Shown one piece after another: positions 5,529 to 17,716 of a stretch of DNA of 31,390 nt (its first letter is position 1; every line of letters begins with the position of its first letter). Origin of the DNA: an uncultured bacterium. GTDB lineage: Bacteria > Hydrogenedentota > Hydrogenedentia > Hydrogenedentales > CAILVY01. The DNA lies in the NCBI GenBank assembly GCA_937951485.1, contig CALEDJ010000055.1:1-31390 (forward strand), written 5' to 3'. The notes under the pieces are model-generated. The model was not told where the DNA came from. It ran no database searches and saw only the letters and a list, made by a program, of their open reading frames with translations. The position numbers and the translations under genes are program-made.

Positions 5529-8522
5529 TTATGCGGGCGCGCCGTTTTCCTGTGATCGGCCCTTTCCCTTGCCCGCGTTCTTGGGGCGGCGCGCGTTTTC
5601 GCGCTTGCCGGTATCGGTCGGCAGAACAAGTTTGCCGCGCCACTCCTGCCACACATAGACCAAAGCGCTGGCGACAAAGATGGAGGAGTATGTGCCGACG
5701 CCCACGCCGACGATCAGCGCCAATGCGAAGTTATTGATGGCGTCGCCGCCGAAAAGGAAAAGCACCACCACGCTGACGAGGGTGGTCATGGAGGTGATCA
5801 GCGTGCGGCTCAGGGTGGCATTGATGGCGCTGTTGAGAATGTCCAGATACTTGTATCCCTTGCCCCGGTATATCTTGATGTCTTCGCGGATGCGGTCGAA
5901 CACAATGATGGTGTCGTTCAGCGAGTATCCGACGATGGTGAGAAGCGCCGCCACGACATTCATGTCAATCTGCCGGCGCAGCAGGGCGAAGATTCCGAGC
6001 GTGATGAGCACGTCATGGAAAAGCGCCACGACAGCGGCGACGGCGAACTTGAACTCGAAGCGCAACGCCAGATAGACCACGATAAAGAGGAGCGCCCAGA
6101 AAATCGCTTTCACGGCATCCCAGCGGAGTTTCCTGCCGACGGCCGGGCCGACGGTCTGCTCGTCTTCGATGTGAACCTCTTGGGGCGAACCGCTCCGCGT
6201 CAGAGGGGCCAGCGCAACGCGCATGCGGTCCGCGACGGTGCCTGCCATTTCACGGCCTTCAAAAGTGACGCTTTCGACGATGCCATCTTTGTCTGCATCC
6301 CCCGCGGGGTCCGCTTCGGAGGCGCCCGTTGCCGGCGTGTCCGCGGTCTCTTCGCCGGAAGGCGTCTCTGCGGCGGAGGCTTCGGCGGGGTCTTCCGGAG
6401 CGGATGTTTTCTCCTCTGTGGTTTCAGGGACATCTTCCGCTGTTTCCGGAACCTCTCCGGTTGTTTCAGCGGTTTCCTGCGGCGCTTCCGGTTCCGGCAA
6501 GACACTGCGTTCGAAGAGGTCCTCATTGACATCGCTGACGCGCACGATGAAGCGGTTTTCGGTCAGGACGCTTTCATCTCCGACGCGCTGTACGACGGGG
6601 CTGCTGAATCCTGCCTGAGCCAGCGCGACACGCACGTCGCCGACGGGCACCACCTGGTCCGCCTCAATGCTGAGGTTGATATTCGTGCCCTGGGTGAAGT
6701 CCACGCCGTAGTTGTCATTGCCGCGATAGATGAAGAGGGCCATACCGCCGATCAGCATCAGGCCGCTGAGGGCGAAGGCCACTTTGCGGGCCTGCAGGAA
6801 GGGGATATGGGTGTCCCGTGGGATGAGGCTGAACATGACGAGTCTGGTGAGGATGCGGTGCTCGGTGAGGAAGTCGAAGATGGCGCGGGAAACAATCAGC
6901 GCGCAGAAGACGCTGGAGCACACGCCGATGCTCAGGGTGATGGCGAAGCCCTCGATGGGGCCGGTGCCGAACTGCATCAGCACGGCGGCGGCGATGAGCG
7001 TGGTGACGTTCGCGTCGAGGATGGTCACGGTGGCGCGTTTGAAGCCGGCGTCAATCGAGGAGGCAAGCGAGTGGCCGAGGAACAATTCCTCGCGGATGCG
7101 TTCGTAGATCAGCACGCTGGCGTCCACGGCCATGCCGATGGTCAAAATCAGGCCGGCGATGCCGGGCAGGGTCAGCGTCAGGTTGAAATAGGACATGGCG
7201 GCGACGATAAGCAGGGCGGTGACGCCGAGGGTGATTATCGCCACGACGCCCGCCCAGAGATAATAGACCACCATGAAGATGCCGACGATGGCGAGGGCGC
7301 ACAGCGCGGAAATGACACCCTTGCGCACGGAGTCCGCGCCGAGGCTGGCGCCCACCACGCGGGTGAACTCTTCGTGCAGCGGCACGACCATCGAACCGGA
7401 GTTCAACGCGATGGCGAGGTCCACCGCCTCCTGCGCCTCAAAACTGCCCGATATCTGGCCGCTGGTGGTGATGCGGTCGCGGATGACCGGCGCGGACACC
7501 ACCAGGTTGTCAAGCACAATGGCCATGGCGCGGTTGATGTTTTTTTCCGTGGCGTCACCGAAACGCGCGCCCTCCGCGGCGCCGAATGTGAAGAGAATCT
7601 GCCAGTAAGGGGGGTTGCTCTGGTCGGGGATCGCCACGGCCGAGCGCAACCCTTCGCCTGAGGCAATGGGGGTTTCGTCAATGACATACAGGCTGAGTTC
7701 CTGCGGTTCGTAGGGCTTCGGGCGCTGACTGAAGGCAATGGTCTTGCCTTCCGGGATGATGTCGCCTGCCGCCTTGGCGCGTTCAATCACACGCCGGACG
7801 CGCTCGGCATGTTCCAACGGCACCTTGAACGGCTCCCCCCGCAAGGCGGGCCGCTTGATGAACGGGGTGAATTCATCGGGGAAACGGTCCCGGATTTTGG
7901 TGAAAATGGAGATGGTTTCTTCGGGTTCGGCGACGATGTGGAAGTTGAGGACGGCGGCCTTTGCCATCAGCCGCTTGGCGCGGTCAATGTCGCGCTCGCC
8001 GGGGAGTTGAATCTGAATCTGGTTTGAACCGAGCGCCTGGATAATCGGCTCCGTGGCTTCGAAATCGTCAATGCGGCGCCGGATTTTGTCCAGGATGATC
8101 TCCTGCACTTCATTTTCGATATCACTGTCCCGGTAGTTGCGGTCGCGGTATTCCTGCAAGCGCTCGGCGTCCAGTTCGTCGATATCGAAACTCAGCACCA
8201 TGTGGATGCCGCCCTGGAGGTCCAGTCCGAGATTGATGACCTTGGATCGGTCGAATTCCGACCAGCGCTTGATGGACCGCATCAGTTTTGCGAAGGTGCT
8301 GCGGCGCTCTCGCGCGAATTCATCGTCCTCGCGCTGCCATTTGACGAGGCGCGCCTGGCGCGTACCGGGCGCGGGGTCCGTTTTTTCCCGCTCCGTTTCG
8401 GGGAGGGCAAGCCACGCGTTGTCGTCGGACAGCGTCATCCATCCAATGGTCGGATAGACATTGACGGCGGCGATGACAATGACCGCCCAGATCAGGATGC
8501 TTCGATAAGTGCTTGTTTTCAT
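5529..8522 (-). CDS. secDF: Fused protein translocase subunit SecD-SecF
   Basis: A 997-residue fusion of SecD and SecF, the proton-driven membrane subunits that pull exported proteins out of the SecYEG channel on the periplasmic side. The SecD half has an N-terminal membrane segment, VINLGLDLQGGIHMVLSFD, a periplasmic region, and the membrane bundle with GMAVDASVLIYERIREE. The SecF half starts near 'ALSGLMLIGGMALFIYRGNDNYGVDFTQG' (split here as ALSGLMLIGG then GVDFTQG) and ends with SLNDTIIVFDRIREDIK. Unusually, the SecF periplasmic region carries about 80 residues of Glu/Thr/Pro/Ala low-complexity sequence (nt about 6270-6510). ATG 8522 is preferred over GTG 8534 because GGAG lies 6 nt before it. 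It follows tgt and yajC, the classic order, after a 78-bp gap. Confidence 0.97.
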   Translation of the reverse strand: MKTSTYRSILIWAVIVIAAVNVYPTIGWMTLSDDNAWLALPETEREKTDPAPGTRQARLVKWQREDDEFARERRSTFAKLMRSIKRWSEFDRSKVINLGLDLQGGIHMVLSFDIDELDAERLQEYRDRNYRDSDIENEVQEIILDKIRRRIDDFEATEPIIQALGSNQIQIQLPGERDIDRAKRLMAKAAVLNFHIVAEPEETISIFTKIRDRFPDEFTPFIKRPALRGEPFKVPLEHAERVRRVIERAKAAGDIIPEGKTIAFSQRPKPYEPQELSLYVIDETPIASGEGLRSAVAIPDQSNPPYWQILFTFGAAEGARFGDATEKNINRAMAIVLDNLVVSAPVIRDRITTSGQISGSFEAQEAVDLAIALNSGSMVVPLHEEFTRVVGASLGADSVRKGVISALCALAIVGIFMVVYYLWAGVVAIITLGVTALLIVAAMSYFNLTLTLPGIAGLILTIGMAVDASVLIYERIREELFLGHSLASSIDAGFKRATVTILDANVTTLIAAAVLMQFGTGPIEGFAITLSIGVCSSVFCALIVSRAIFDFLTEHRILTRLVMFSLIPRDTHIPFLQARKVAFALSGLMLIGGMALFIYRGNDNYGVDFTQGTNINLSIEADQVVPVGDVRVALAQAGFSSPVVQRVGDESVLTENRFIVRVSDVNEDLFERSVLPEPEAPQETAETTGEVPETAEDVPETTEEKTSAPEDPAEASAAETPSGEETADTPATGASEADPAGDADKDGIVESVTFEGREMAGTVADRMRVALAPLTRSGSPQEVHIEDEQTVGPAVGRKLRWDAVKAIFWALLFIVVYLALRFEFKFAVAAVVALFHDVLITLGIFALLRRQIDMNVVAALLTIVGYSLNDTIIVFDRIREDIKIYRGKGYKYLDILNSAINATLSRTLITSMTTLVSVVVLFLFGGDAINNFALALIVGVGVGTYSSIFVASALVYVWQEWRGKLVLPTDTGKRENARRPKNAGKGKGRSQENGAPA

Positions 8523-8600
8523 GGGAAACTCCACTTGGAAATGCGCTTTGGCAAGGTCCGGCGCGTGCCGCCGGGTTTCGATTGCGGCGCGGTGTGCGCG

Positions 8601-12058
<3,458 letters not shown>

Positions 12059-12106
12059 TTGTGGTGTTCAGGTCGTTGAAGCATTTCGCTATTCGAAAGA
12101 AAAGCA

Positions 12107-12120
12107 GTAACATTTGTTAC
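12107..12120. promoter_or_regulatory. Short inverted repeat upstream of the aminotransferase
   Basis: GTAAC (12107-12111), ATTT, GTTAC (12116-12120) lies in the 224-bp gap before the aminotransferase, with a further CCCTTT/AAAGGG pair near 12190. It is operator-like, but no convincing promoter hexamers were found. No gene is seen in the gap. Confidence 0.25.
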
Positions 12121-12282
12121 ATTTCAGCCGACCGGCGGACAGCGGGAAATGTTGTGTTTTTTCTACATCCCCCGGCGCTGCGCGCCATCCCTTTCAAAGG
12201 GGGATTTTCGGGATATTCCCCGCCGCACGCCATTCCGCTGAGGTGTTACGAATATGCAACAGGTATGCAAAAGTGATAACCC

Positions 12283-13467
12283 ATGGGAAAGCAGCGATTT
12301 TCCAAACGATTTGATGCGCTGGACCTGGCTTCGGGCGAGGCGGCGCTGGCGCTCAGTTGGCGGGTTCTGCGGGACCAGGGCGCGACCATTCTGGACTTGA
12401 CCCAATCGAATCCGACGCTGGCGGGGTTCCACTATGCGGAGGAGCGCGTCCGCGCCATTTTTTCCCAAGCCGCCACATTGCCGTATCACCCGGCGCCGCG
12501 CGGCCTGCCGGAGGCGCGGGAAGCGATCACGGCCTACTATGCGGCCCGGGGCTGGGACATTCGCGCGGAGGATCTGATTCTCGCTTCCGGCAGTTCGGAA
12601 GCCTATGCCTACCTGCTGAAATTGTTGTGTGATCCGGGCGATGCGGTGATGGTTCCCGCGCCGGGGTATCCGCTGTTGGATTTTGCGGCGATGCTGGAGA
12701 ATGTGCGGCTGGTCCCCTACCTGATGGAGGCTTCTGATGGCGGGCGTCCTCGCATCACGCCGACCTGTCTGGAATGCGCCGCCGAAACCGGCGTTCGCGC
12801 GATCGTGGTCATCCAGCCCAACAACCCTACGGGGGCGGTGTTGTTGCCGGAGGAAATCGCGACGGTGACATCCTTTGCGGAGGCGCTCGGCATCAGCATC
12901 ATCGTTGACGAGGTTTTTTGCGACTACTGCCGTCAGGGCGTGCGCTTCACACCGGTGCGTTCCACGCGCGCGCCGGTCTTCACCATCAATGGCGTATCGA
13001 AGATTCTTGGCATGCCGCAGGTGAAATGTTCGTGGGTCCATATGGGCGGGCCGCCGGATTTCGTGCAGGCCGCCGGGGAACGCCTGGAACTTATCGCGGA
13101 CACGTATTTGTCCGTGAATACCAGCGTGCAGGCGGCGCTGCCGGCATTGCTCGGGCTGCGGGATGGCATCCAGGAGCAGATTCGCGCGCGCATCGCGCGC
13201 AACGAGCGCGAGACGGCGGAACTGCTGGCGGGGTGCGGCGTCGCGGAGGTTGCGCCGCCCGAGGGCGGCTGGTATCTGGTGTTACGCTTTCCCCGGGAAC
13301 CGGACGATGAGGCGCTGGCGCTGGCCCTGCTCAAAGAGGCGGGGGTATATACCCATCCCGGCCGCATGTTCGGCTATCGCGACGGCTGTCGTCTGGTGTT
13401 GAGCCTGATCACGCCGGAGACGGAGTTCAGGGAGGGACTGCGCCGCGTCCTTGCGTTTACGGCATGA
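12283..13467 (+). CDS. Class I/II PLP-dependent aminotransferase
   Basis: A 394-residue fold-type I aminotransferase that would swap amino groups between an amino acid and a 2-oxoacid using pyridoxal phosphate. Landmarks: LDLTQSNPT (38-45, substrate-proximal N-terminus), SGSSEAYAYLLKLLCDPGD (102-120), NPTG (181-184), VDE with D209 contacting the PLP pyridine nitrogen, and the Schiff-base lysine K240 in NGVSKILGMPQVK. The C-terminal small domain is present and the length is normal. The substrate cannot be assigned; aspartate, alanine or aromatic transaminases share this layout. No good ribosome site precedes ATG 12283. It converges on the oxidoreductase gene with only 9 bp between the stop codons. 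Confidence 0.92.
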   Translation: MGKQRFSKRFDALDLASGEAALALSWRVLRDQGATILDLTQSNPTLAGFHYAEERVRAIFSQAATLPYHPAPRGLPEAREAITAYYAARGWDIRAEDLILASGSSEAYAYLLKLLCDPGDAVMVPAPGYPLLDFAAMLENVRLVPYLMEASDGGRPRITPTCLECAAETGVRAIVVIQPNNPTGAVLLPEEIATVTSFAEALGISIIVDEVFCDYCRQGVRFTPVRSTRAPVFTINGVSKILGMPQVKCSWVHMGGPPDFVQAAGERLELIADTYLSVNTSVQAALPALLGLRDGIQEQIRARIARNERETAELLAGCGVAEVAPPEGGWYLVLRFPREPDDEALALALLKEAGVYTHPGRMFGYRDGCRLVLSLITPETEFREGLRRVLAFTA

Positions 13468-13476
13468 CCGCCGCGA

Positions 13477-14724
13477 TCATCCCTCGCGGATTTCGCGCTT
13501 CGCGTGATCGTAGATCAGGCGCTTGCCGGAGTCGTAGGACATCATGGCCATGAGCACCGCGACGGCGTGCCGGTAACCCGCCTCGATGTCGGCGTTGGGC
13601 TGTTCGCGGGTGCGCAGGCATTGCAGCCAGTCGAGCACGTGGTCGGGGCGTTCCACATTTTCGACGGGCGTCACCTCCTTCACCGCCGCTTCCTTCGCGC
13701 GCACGCCGTCCGGCGTGAGTTTCGGGCTGTTCCAGTCCTGGAGGTCGAGCACGCCGGTGTCGCCGAAAATCTTGAAGGTGCTGCCGCTGTCGTTGCCGAA
13801 GTTGGTGGTGTATTCGACCATGAAGCCTTCCGGATAAGTCCACAACGCCGTAACATGATCCGGCGCGTCGAATGCGTGCTCGTCCTTCCAGGTGTATACG
13901 CCGCCCAGGCACACAACACTTTCGGGGAACTGCGCGCCGGTGATGTAATGGACGAGATCAATGAAATGGCTGCCGAGTCCGGGGACGGGGCCGTCGGAGT
14001 AATCGCGGTAGCCGTACCATCCCGAATAGCGGACGGGGTCGAAGGGCCGCCTGGGGGCGTCCATGAGAAACTCGTCCCAGTCGAGGTCTTCCGCCTTCAC
14101 ATCCTCTTTCTTGTACGCATACCAGTAGGGCCGCCAACTGTTGCGGTGCTGTTCGATGCGGGCGACTTTGCCCAGGGCGCCGGTCCGGTACACTTCGCGC
14201 GCGCCGGTCATGCTCGCGTAACTGCGCAGTTGCGTGCCGACCTGGACGATGATGTCGTTCTCTTTCACGGCGTCGCAGGCGGCAAGCAGGCGATCAAAGG
14301 TTTTCGCCATCGGTTTTTCGACGTACACGTCCTTTTTCGCGCGGGCCGCCGCTTCCAGGTGCGTGGTGTGCTGATGGTCGCACGAGGCGATCATCACCGC
14401 GTCCACGTCGTCCAGCGCAAGCAGATCGCGATAGGAGACAAACTGCCGCGCGTCGCGTCCGAACCAGTCCTTGGTCATCGCCGCTGCCTTTTCGCGCGCC
14501 ACCCGCCACGGGTCGCAGACTGCCGTGATCTCGACGTTCTGGCTTTCCGCGTGGGGGCGCACCCCGGTCATCAACGCGCCCCGGCCGCGGTCGCCGCAAC
14601 CGATGATGCCGATGGAAATGCGGTCGTTCGCGCCGGGTACGCGGGCGTAACTCGCGGCGCTCATCGCCACGGCAGAGGCGGAGGCGGTTTTCAAAAAGGT
14701 GCGGCGGGTGGTCTTATCGCTCAT
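13477..14724 (-). CDS. Tat-exported Gfo/Idh/MocA family oxidoreductase
   Basis: A 415-residue NAD(P)-dependent dehydrogenase-like protein. From ATG 14724 it opens with a twin-arginine signal (TTRRTFLK, R7-R8, then an Ala/Ser-rich hydrophobic stretch) followed by the Rossmann motif GIIGCGDRGRG. EKPMAK contains the conserved lysine of the family, and the C-terminal domain includes GSHFIDLVHYITG. Exported Gfo/Idh/MocA proteins with Tat signals are common in Planctomycetes and related groups, where many are linked to sugar or glycan breakdown; the substrate here is unknown. The export route would be the TatBC system encoded at 28263-29582. The Tat signal may instead serve to export it with bound cofactor. 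Possible upstream extension to 14844 is rejected because the Tat motif fixes the start. Confidence 0.94.
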   Translation of the reverse strand: MSDKTTRRTFLKTASASAVAMSAASYARVPGANDRISIGIIGCGDRGRGALMTGVRPHAESQNVEITAVCDPWRVAREKAAAMTKDWFGRDARQFVSYRDLLALDDVDAVMIASCDHQHTTHLEAAARAKKDVYVEKPMAKTFDRLLAACDAVKENDIIVQVGTQLRSYASMTGAREVYRTGALGKVARIEQHRNSWRPYWYAYKKEDVKAEDLDWDEFLMDAPRRPFDPVRYSGWYGYRDYSDGPVPGLGSHFIDLVHYITGAQFPESVVCLGGVYTWKDEHAFDAPDHVTALWTYPEGFMVEYTTNFGNDSGSTFKIFGDTGVLDLQDWNSPKLTPDGVRAKEAAVKEVTPVENVERPDHVLDWLQCLRTREQPNADIEAGYRHAVAVLMAMMSYDSGKRLIYDHAKREIREG

Positions 14725-14973
14725 GCCTGCTTTTTCTCCCAATCCTGTGTTTGGAATAATGCGACACCCCGTAACAAACTTCTTCACCCGCCATGCTACT
14801 CCCGCCTGTCGCCGCCGTGCAACCCCGTCGAAGTGTGGATGCATGTTTCAAGAGGAGCAAGTTGCCTGGTCGGAGAGGCAAAATGCAGGCACACATTCCG
14901 GCACGCATGCAGCAATGACGGCAATGGTTACGGCGCGCCCCTCAGGCGGTCACGTTTTGACGCAGAAAGCAGA

Positions 14974-15010
14974 ACGCCTTCCTTCGCCGGGATGTCGCGA
15001 AGGAAGGCGT
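14974..15010 (-). terminator. Hairpin terminator after the CxxC protein gene
   Basis: A perfect 14-bp stem (14974-14987 with 14997-15010) with a 9-nt loop, 22 nt downstream of the minus-strand gene at 15033. The trailing sequence is only moderately T-rich (TCTGCTTTCTG). The rest of the 308-bp gap 14725-15032 shows no gene. Confidence 0.65.
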
Positions 15011-15032
15011 AATGGACAAAATCAAAAGGAAA

Positions 15033-15500
15033 TTACAGCACCTGCAGGCCGCTCATCTTGCCAACCGGCAATTCGTCCCAATCATCGTCACCGTCATCGC
15101 CATTTTCAACTTCCACTGTCTCGACCAGCACAGCGTTCTCATTCTTGAACAACTTGCCAATCACCTTCACCGTTTTACCGGCATATTTCTCGCCCACCAT
15201 CAAATCCTCGCAGGATTTGCTCGGCAAATAATGCACCGTTTTGCCGACGAGTTCTGAAAGTTCGTTGCCTTCCACATCCTTCGCCTCCGTCACCTTCAGG
15301 GCATTGAGATGGGCATAGGCGGCGCTTGCGTTCGCCACTTCACTTTTCGCCAGCGTGCATAACAGGCAATAATTCTCGCCGGTGAGCGTGACGCCGACGG
15401 GCTTCGGCGCTTCGTCCTGCGCCAGGGCAATTCCCGCGCCAAGCCCCGCGCCCACGACGGCCATCGCCGCAATCACCGCTACCATGACATACTTCTTCAT
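15033..15500 (-). CDS. Secreted protein with a CLLC motif and an OB-like C-terminal half
   Basis: 155 residues, not confidently recognised. A Sec signal peptide (MKKYVMVAVIAAMAVV...) with probable cleavage after ALA27. The mature part begins with VGVTLTGENYCLLC, cysteines at 45 and 48, plus C97; there is no His after the CxxC, so it is not a c-type haem site. The second half (LVGKTVHYLPSKSC...GKTVKVIGKLFKNENAVLVETVEV, given in parts) alternates small beta-strand segments as in OB-fold or NrfJ/CcmE-like periplasmic domains. The end is strongly acidic (GDDGDDDWDEL). Metal binding or disulfide chemistry in the periplasm is a guess. It has its own promoter (15584-15613) and terminator (14974-15010), so it is monocistronic. 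Confidence 0.85.
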   Translation of the reverse strand: MKKYVMVAVIAAMAVVGAGLGAGIALAQDEAPKPVGVTLTGENYCLLCTLAKSEVANASAAYAHLNALKVTEAKDVEGNELSELVGKTVHYLPSKSCEDLMVGEKYAGKTVKVIGKLFKNENAVLVETVEVENGDDGDDDWDELPVGKMSGLQVL

Positions 15501-15583
15501 CGCGTGCTCTCCTTATTGTCATGCCTGGTTCTGACCGGTTTTTTGCGCCAAAGCAGGGAAACCACTCCGGCGTTTGGCTTTTC

Positions 15584-15613
15584 ATTATACTCTTTGACGC
15601 TGTTGCAGTCCAA
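15584..15613 (-). promoter_or_regulatory. Promoter of the CLLC protein gene
   Basis: On the minus strand TTGGAC (15608-15613) and a perfect TATAAT (15584-15589) are 18 bp apart. Transcription would start near 15577, leaving a leader of about 75 nt. Confidence 0.6.
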
Positions 15614-15845
15614 TTATTCATTCCCGCAGGCATTTGCGAAAAGGACTGTTTCCTCACGTAAGCGCGCGAAATACCCGAAATTTCTGGTGGGGGCGCGGTC
15701 CGGAACGCCCATTTTGCAATTGCCTTTCCCGCAAGTGCGCGTCCTGTTCGAACATGCGGCTGTTGACCACCGGCGGCAAAAACGGGATAATCTGCAAAGC
15801 ACTGACAGGAAATCGCTTGCACCACATGCCGGATATAAACTGATC

Positions 15846-16628
15846 ATGGACAAGGGCGAACGTGACTGTCTCGTGGCGCAATGGGATGCACCTTCCGCCT
15901 GTCTGACGATAGCCGCCGATGAAGCGCATGTCTGGCGGGTGATGTTGGACCCGCCGCCGCAGACTCCTGGTTTCATGCAGGCGCTCACGCAGGAGGAACA
16001 GGCGCGCGCGGCAGCATTTCAGAATGCGGACCGGGCGACGCAGTTCAGGGTCGTGCGAACGGCGCTGCGGCAGATACTGTCCGTCTATGCGGATTTGCCT
16101 CCGATGATGTTGCGACTGATGCATGACCGGATGGGGCGTCCAGCGATGGCGCCGGGCCAGCCCGGCGACGACCTCCATTTCAGCGTGGCGCATTCCAAGG
16201 CGATCGGGCTGATCGCTGTGACCCGTGCAGGCCCCATCGGCGTGGATGTCGAATTCATGCGGGCGGACCGCGATTTTTCGGCCATCGCCCGGCGGTTTTT
16301 TTCGCCCGCGGAATCGAATATATTGTCCTCGATGCCCGCCGATGCGCAGCGCACCGCATTCTATCGTTGTTGGACGGTCAAGGAAGCCTGCCTGAAGGCG
16401 ATGGGATGGGGGCTTGCCGAGGGGCTTGCCGCCGTGGAAACGGATCCGGATCCCGGCGCACCGCTGCGCGTTATCCGCGTGCGCGCTGCGGATGCCACGA
16501 TGTCATGGCAACTCGCCGCCCTCCAGCCCGCGTGGGAATACGCTGCGGCCGCCGCGCTGCAGGGGCCGCGCGTCCAATGGCGCGGCCTCGCGTGGGGCCC
16601 GGAGGAACCTCTTTTCCAGGCATATTGA
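15846..16628 (+). CDS. 4'-phosphopantetheinyl transferase, Sfp type
   Basis: Transfers the phosphopantetheine arm of CoA to a serine of carrier proteins (ACP, PCP). About 260 residues with the two-domain Sfp/HetI layout. Motifs: LHFSVAHSKAIGLIAV, GVDVEFM (Mg2+ and CoA ligands) and WTVKEACLKAMGWGL, the WxxKEAxxK signature. The N-terminal region before it (FMQALTQEEQARAAAF and FRVVRTALRQIL) is typical of the first half-domain. The ATG at 15846 gives a standard length, though no clear ribosome site is seen; the frame stays open upstream to 15504 without family-like sequence. No polyketide or peptide synthetase genes are adjacent, so it may serve primary fatty-acid synthesis or a distant cluster. 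Confidence 0.92.
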   Translation: MDKGERDCLVAQWDAPSACLTIAADEAHVWRVMLDPPPQTPGFMQALTQEEQARAAAFQNADRATQFRVVRTALRQILSVYADLPPMMLRLMHDRMGRPAMAPGQPGDDLHFSVAHSKAIGLIAVTRAGPIGVDVEFMRADRDFSAIARRFFSPAESNILSSMPADAQRTAFYRCWTVKEACLKAMGWGLAEGLAAVETDPDPGAPLRVIRVRAADATMSWQLAALQPAWEYAAAAALQGPRVQWRGLAWGPEEPLFQAY

Positions 16629-16656
16629 CCAAGACGCGGTGAGATGCCATTTCGAG

Positions 16657-16686
16657 TTCGTTACACCGCAGGAGCGGTGTAACGAA
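16657..16686 (+). terminator. Perfect 13-bp hairpin after the PPTase gene
   Basis: 16657-16669 pairs exactly with 16674-16686 around a 4-nt loop, starting 29 nt after the stop codon. There is no T-tract. It may terminate transcription or form part of the larger structured element that follows. Confidence 0.5.
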
Positions 16687-16740
16687 GCACTGCGCCGCTC
16701 CCGCGTCGCGCACCTCGTAACGTGGAAAAGTATGTCATGT

Positions 16741-16794
16741 ACGTTTCCGCGTGTTCTTGTCCCGCACCCCAACGGGGTGCCTGGGTGGAAACGT
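16741..16794. repeat. Nested inverted-repeat element
   Basis: An outer pair ACGTTTCC (16741-16748) / GGAAACGT (16787-16794) encloses an inner hairpin GCACCCC (16764-16770) / GGGGTGC (16774-16780). Together with 16657-16686 it fills most of the 256-bp gap between the convergent PPTase and pcs genes. It looks like a dispersed intergenic repeat; other copies were not seen in this window. Confidence 0.45.
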
Positions 16795-16884
16795 TCTGAT
16801 CCGGTGGTATCGCCCCGCTCCTCCAATCCCACAAGGCTCAAATGACGGACGTTTTCTCCTGAGCGCCGCGTCGCCCCTGGCCTG

Positions 16885-17637
16885 CTATGCGTCGTTCTCA
16901 TCTACGGGCGGATATCCCCGAATAGAAAGGTAGATGCTGGCGATAATGTAATAGAATACATAGAAAAATGAAAAGTATAATGGTCCTTCGTGGCCTTCCG
17001 GGTAGCGGAGCAGCGCGATGAGCAGGGCTGCGCCGTAGATCAGCCCGAAGCCTACGGTCAGGGGGCGCAACACGCGCGTGCGCGTGGGATAGATGTACTT
17101 GATGGGAATGAAAACCGCGACGGCGAACGCCATCAGCACCAGCGCGTTGATCCACTGCGGCCAGTTCAGCAGAAAGAGGTAAAACACCACCAGGTTCCAA
17201 TAGGAAGGAAAGCCCTTGAAACAATGGTCCGGCGTTTTCGCGTCCGCCTGGCAGAACTGATAGCCGGAGGCCAGCGTAATCGTGGCAGCCAGCGCCGTGT
17301 TCCATCCCTTTGGGACCAGCGTTGTCTGGTAGAGGAAAAAGGCCGGCACGATAACGTAGGTGAAATAATCCACGATGTTGTCGAGCAGCGCGCCGTCGAA
17401 ACCCGGCAGTACCGTCTTGACTTTGAATACCCGCGCGAGGAGGCCGTCCACCGAATCAATCGTCAACGCAACGCCCATCCACGCAAAAGCGATCTGCCAT
17501 TGCCCCTGGGTGACGGCCACCATCGCCAGCAGGCCCGTCACCGCCCCCATCGCCGTCAGGACATGGACCCCCCATGCCGCGAATTTCTGTGCGCGATGAT
17601 GGTTGTTTTCTGCGATTGCCGGGCCGTTGTTCAACAT
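16885..17637 (-). CDS. pcs: Phosphatidylcholine synthase (CDP-diacylglycerol-choline transferase)
   Basis: Condenses CDP-diacylglycerol with choline to make phosphatidylcholine in the inner membrane in one step. 250 residues with about seven or eight hydrophobic segments. The CDP-alcohol transferase motif is D61-x2-D64-G65-x2-A68-R69 ... G82-x3-D86-x3-D90, all acidic residues present. The Pcs-specific features are AAWGVHVLTAMGAVTGLLA at 20-38, the longer spacing after AR, and FKGFPSYWNLVVFYLF. These separate it from PgsA and PssA. It uses exogenous choline, so an importer must exist elsewhere. It stands alone, convergent with the PPTase gene. Confidence 0.9.
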   Translation of the reverse strand: MLNNGPAIAENNHHRAQKFAAWGVHVLTAMGAVTGLLAMVAVTQGQWQIAFAWMGVALTIDSVDGLLARVFKVKTVLPGFDGALLDNIVDYFTYVIVPAFFLYQTTLVPKGWNTALAATITLASGYQFCQADAKTPDHCFKGFPSYWNLVVFYLFLLNWPQWINALVLMAFAVAVFIPIKYIYPTRTRVLRPLTVGFGLIYGAALLIALLRYPEGHEGPLYFSFFYVFYYIIASIYLSIRGYPPVDENDA

Positions 17638-17716
17638 TGGGAACGCCTCACGGCGGAATGCCTGAAAGGATGATAATCATACGCGCCCCCGCGTATCAAA
17701 CAGTACGGACCAGCGG

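Noticed and set aside
6015-7661. 548-codon open frame on the plus strand
   Set aside because: It is wholly antisense to secDF, composed of His/Gly/Asp-rich sequence typical of the reverse frame of a GC-rich gene.
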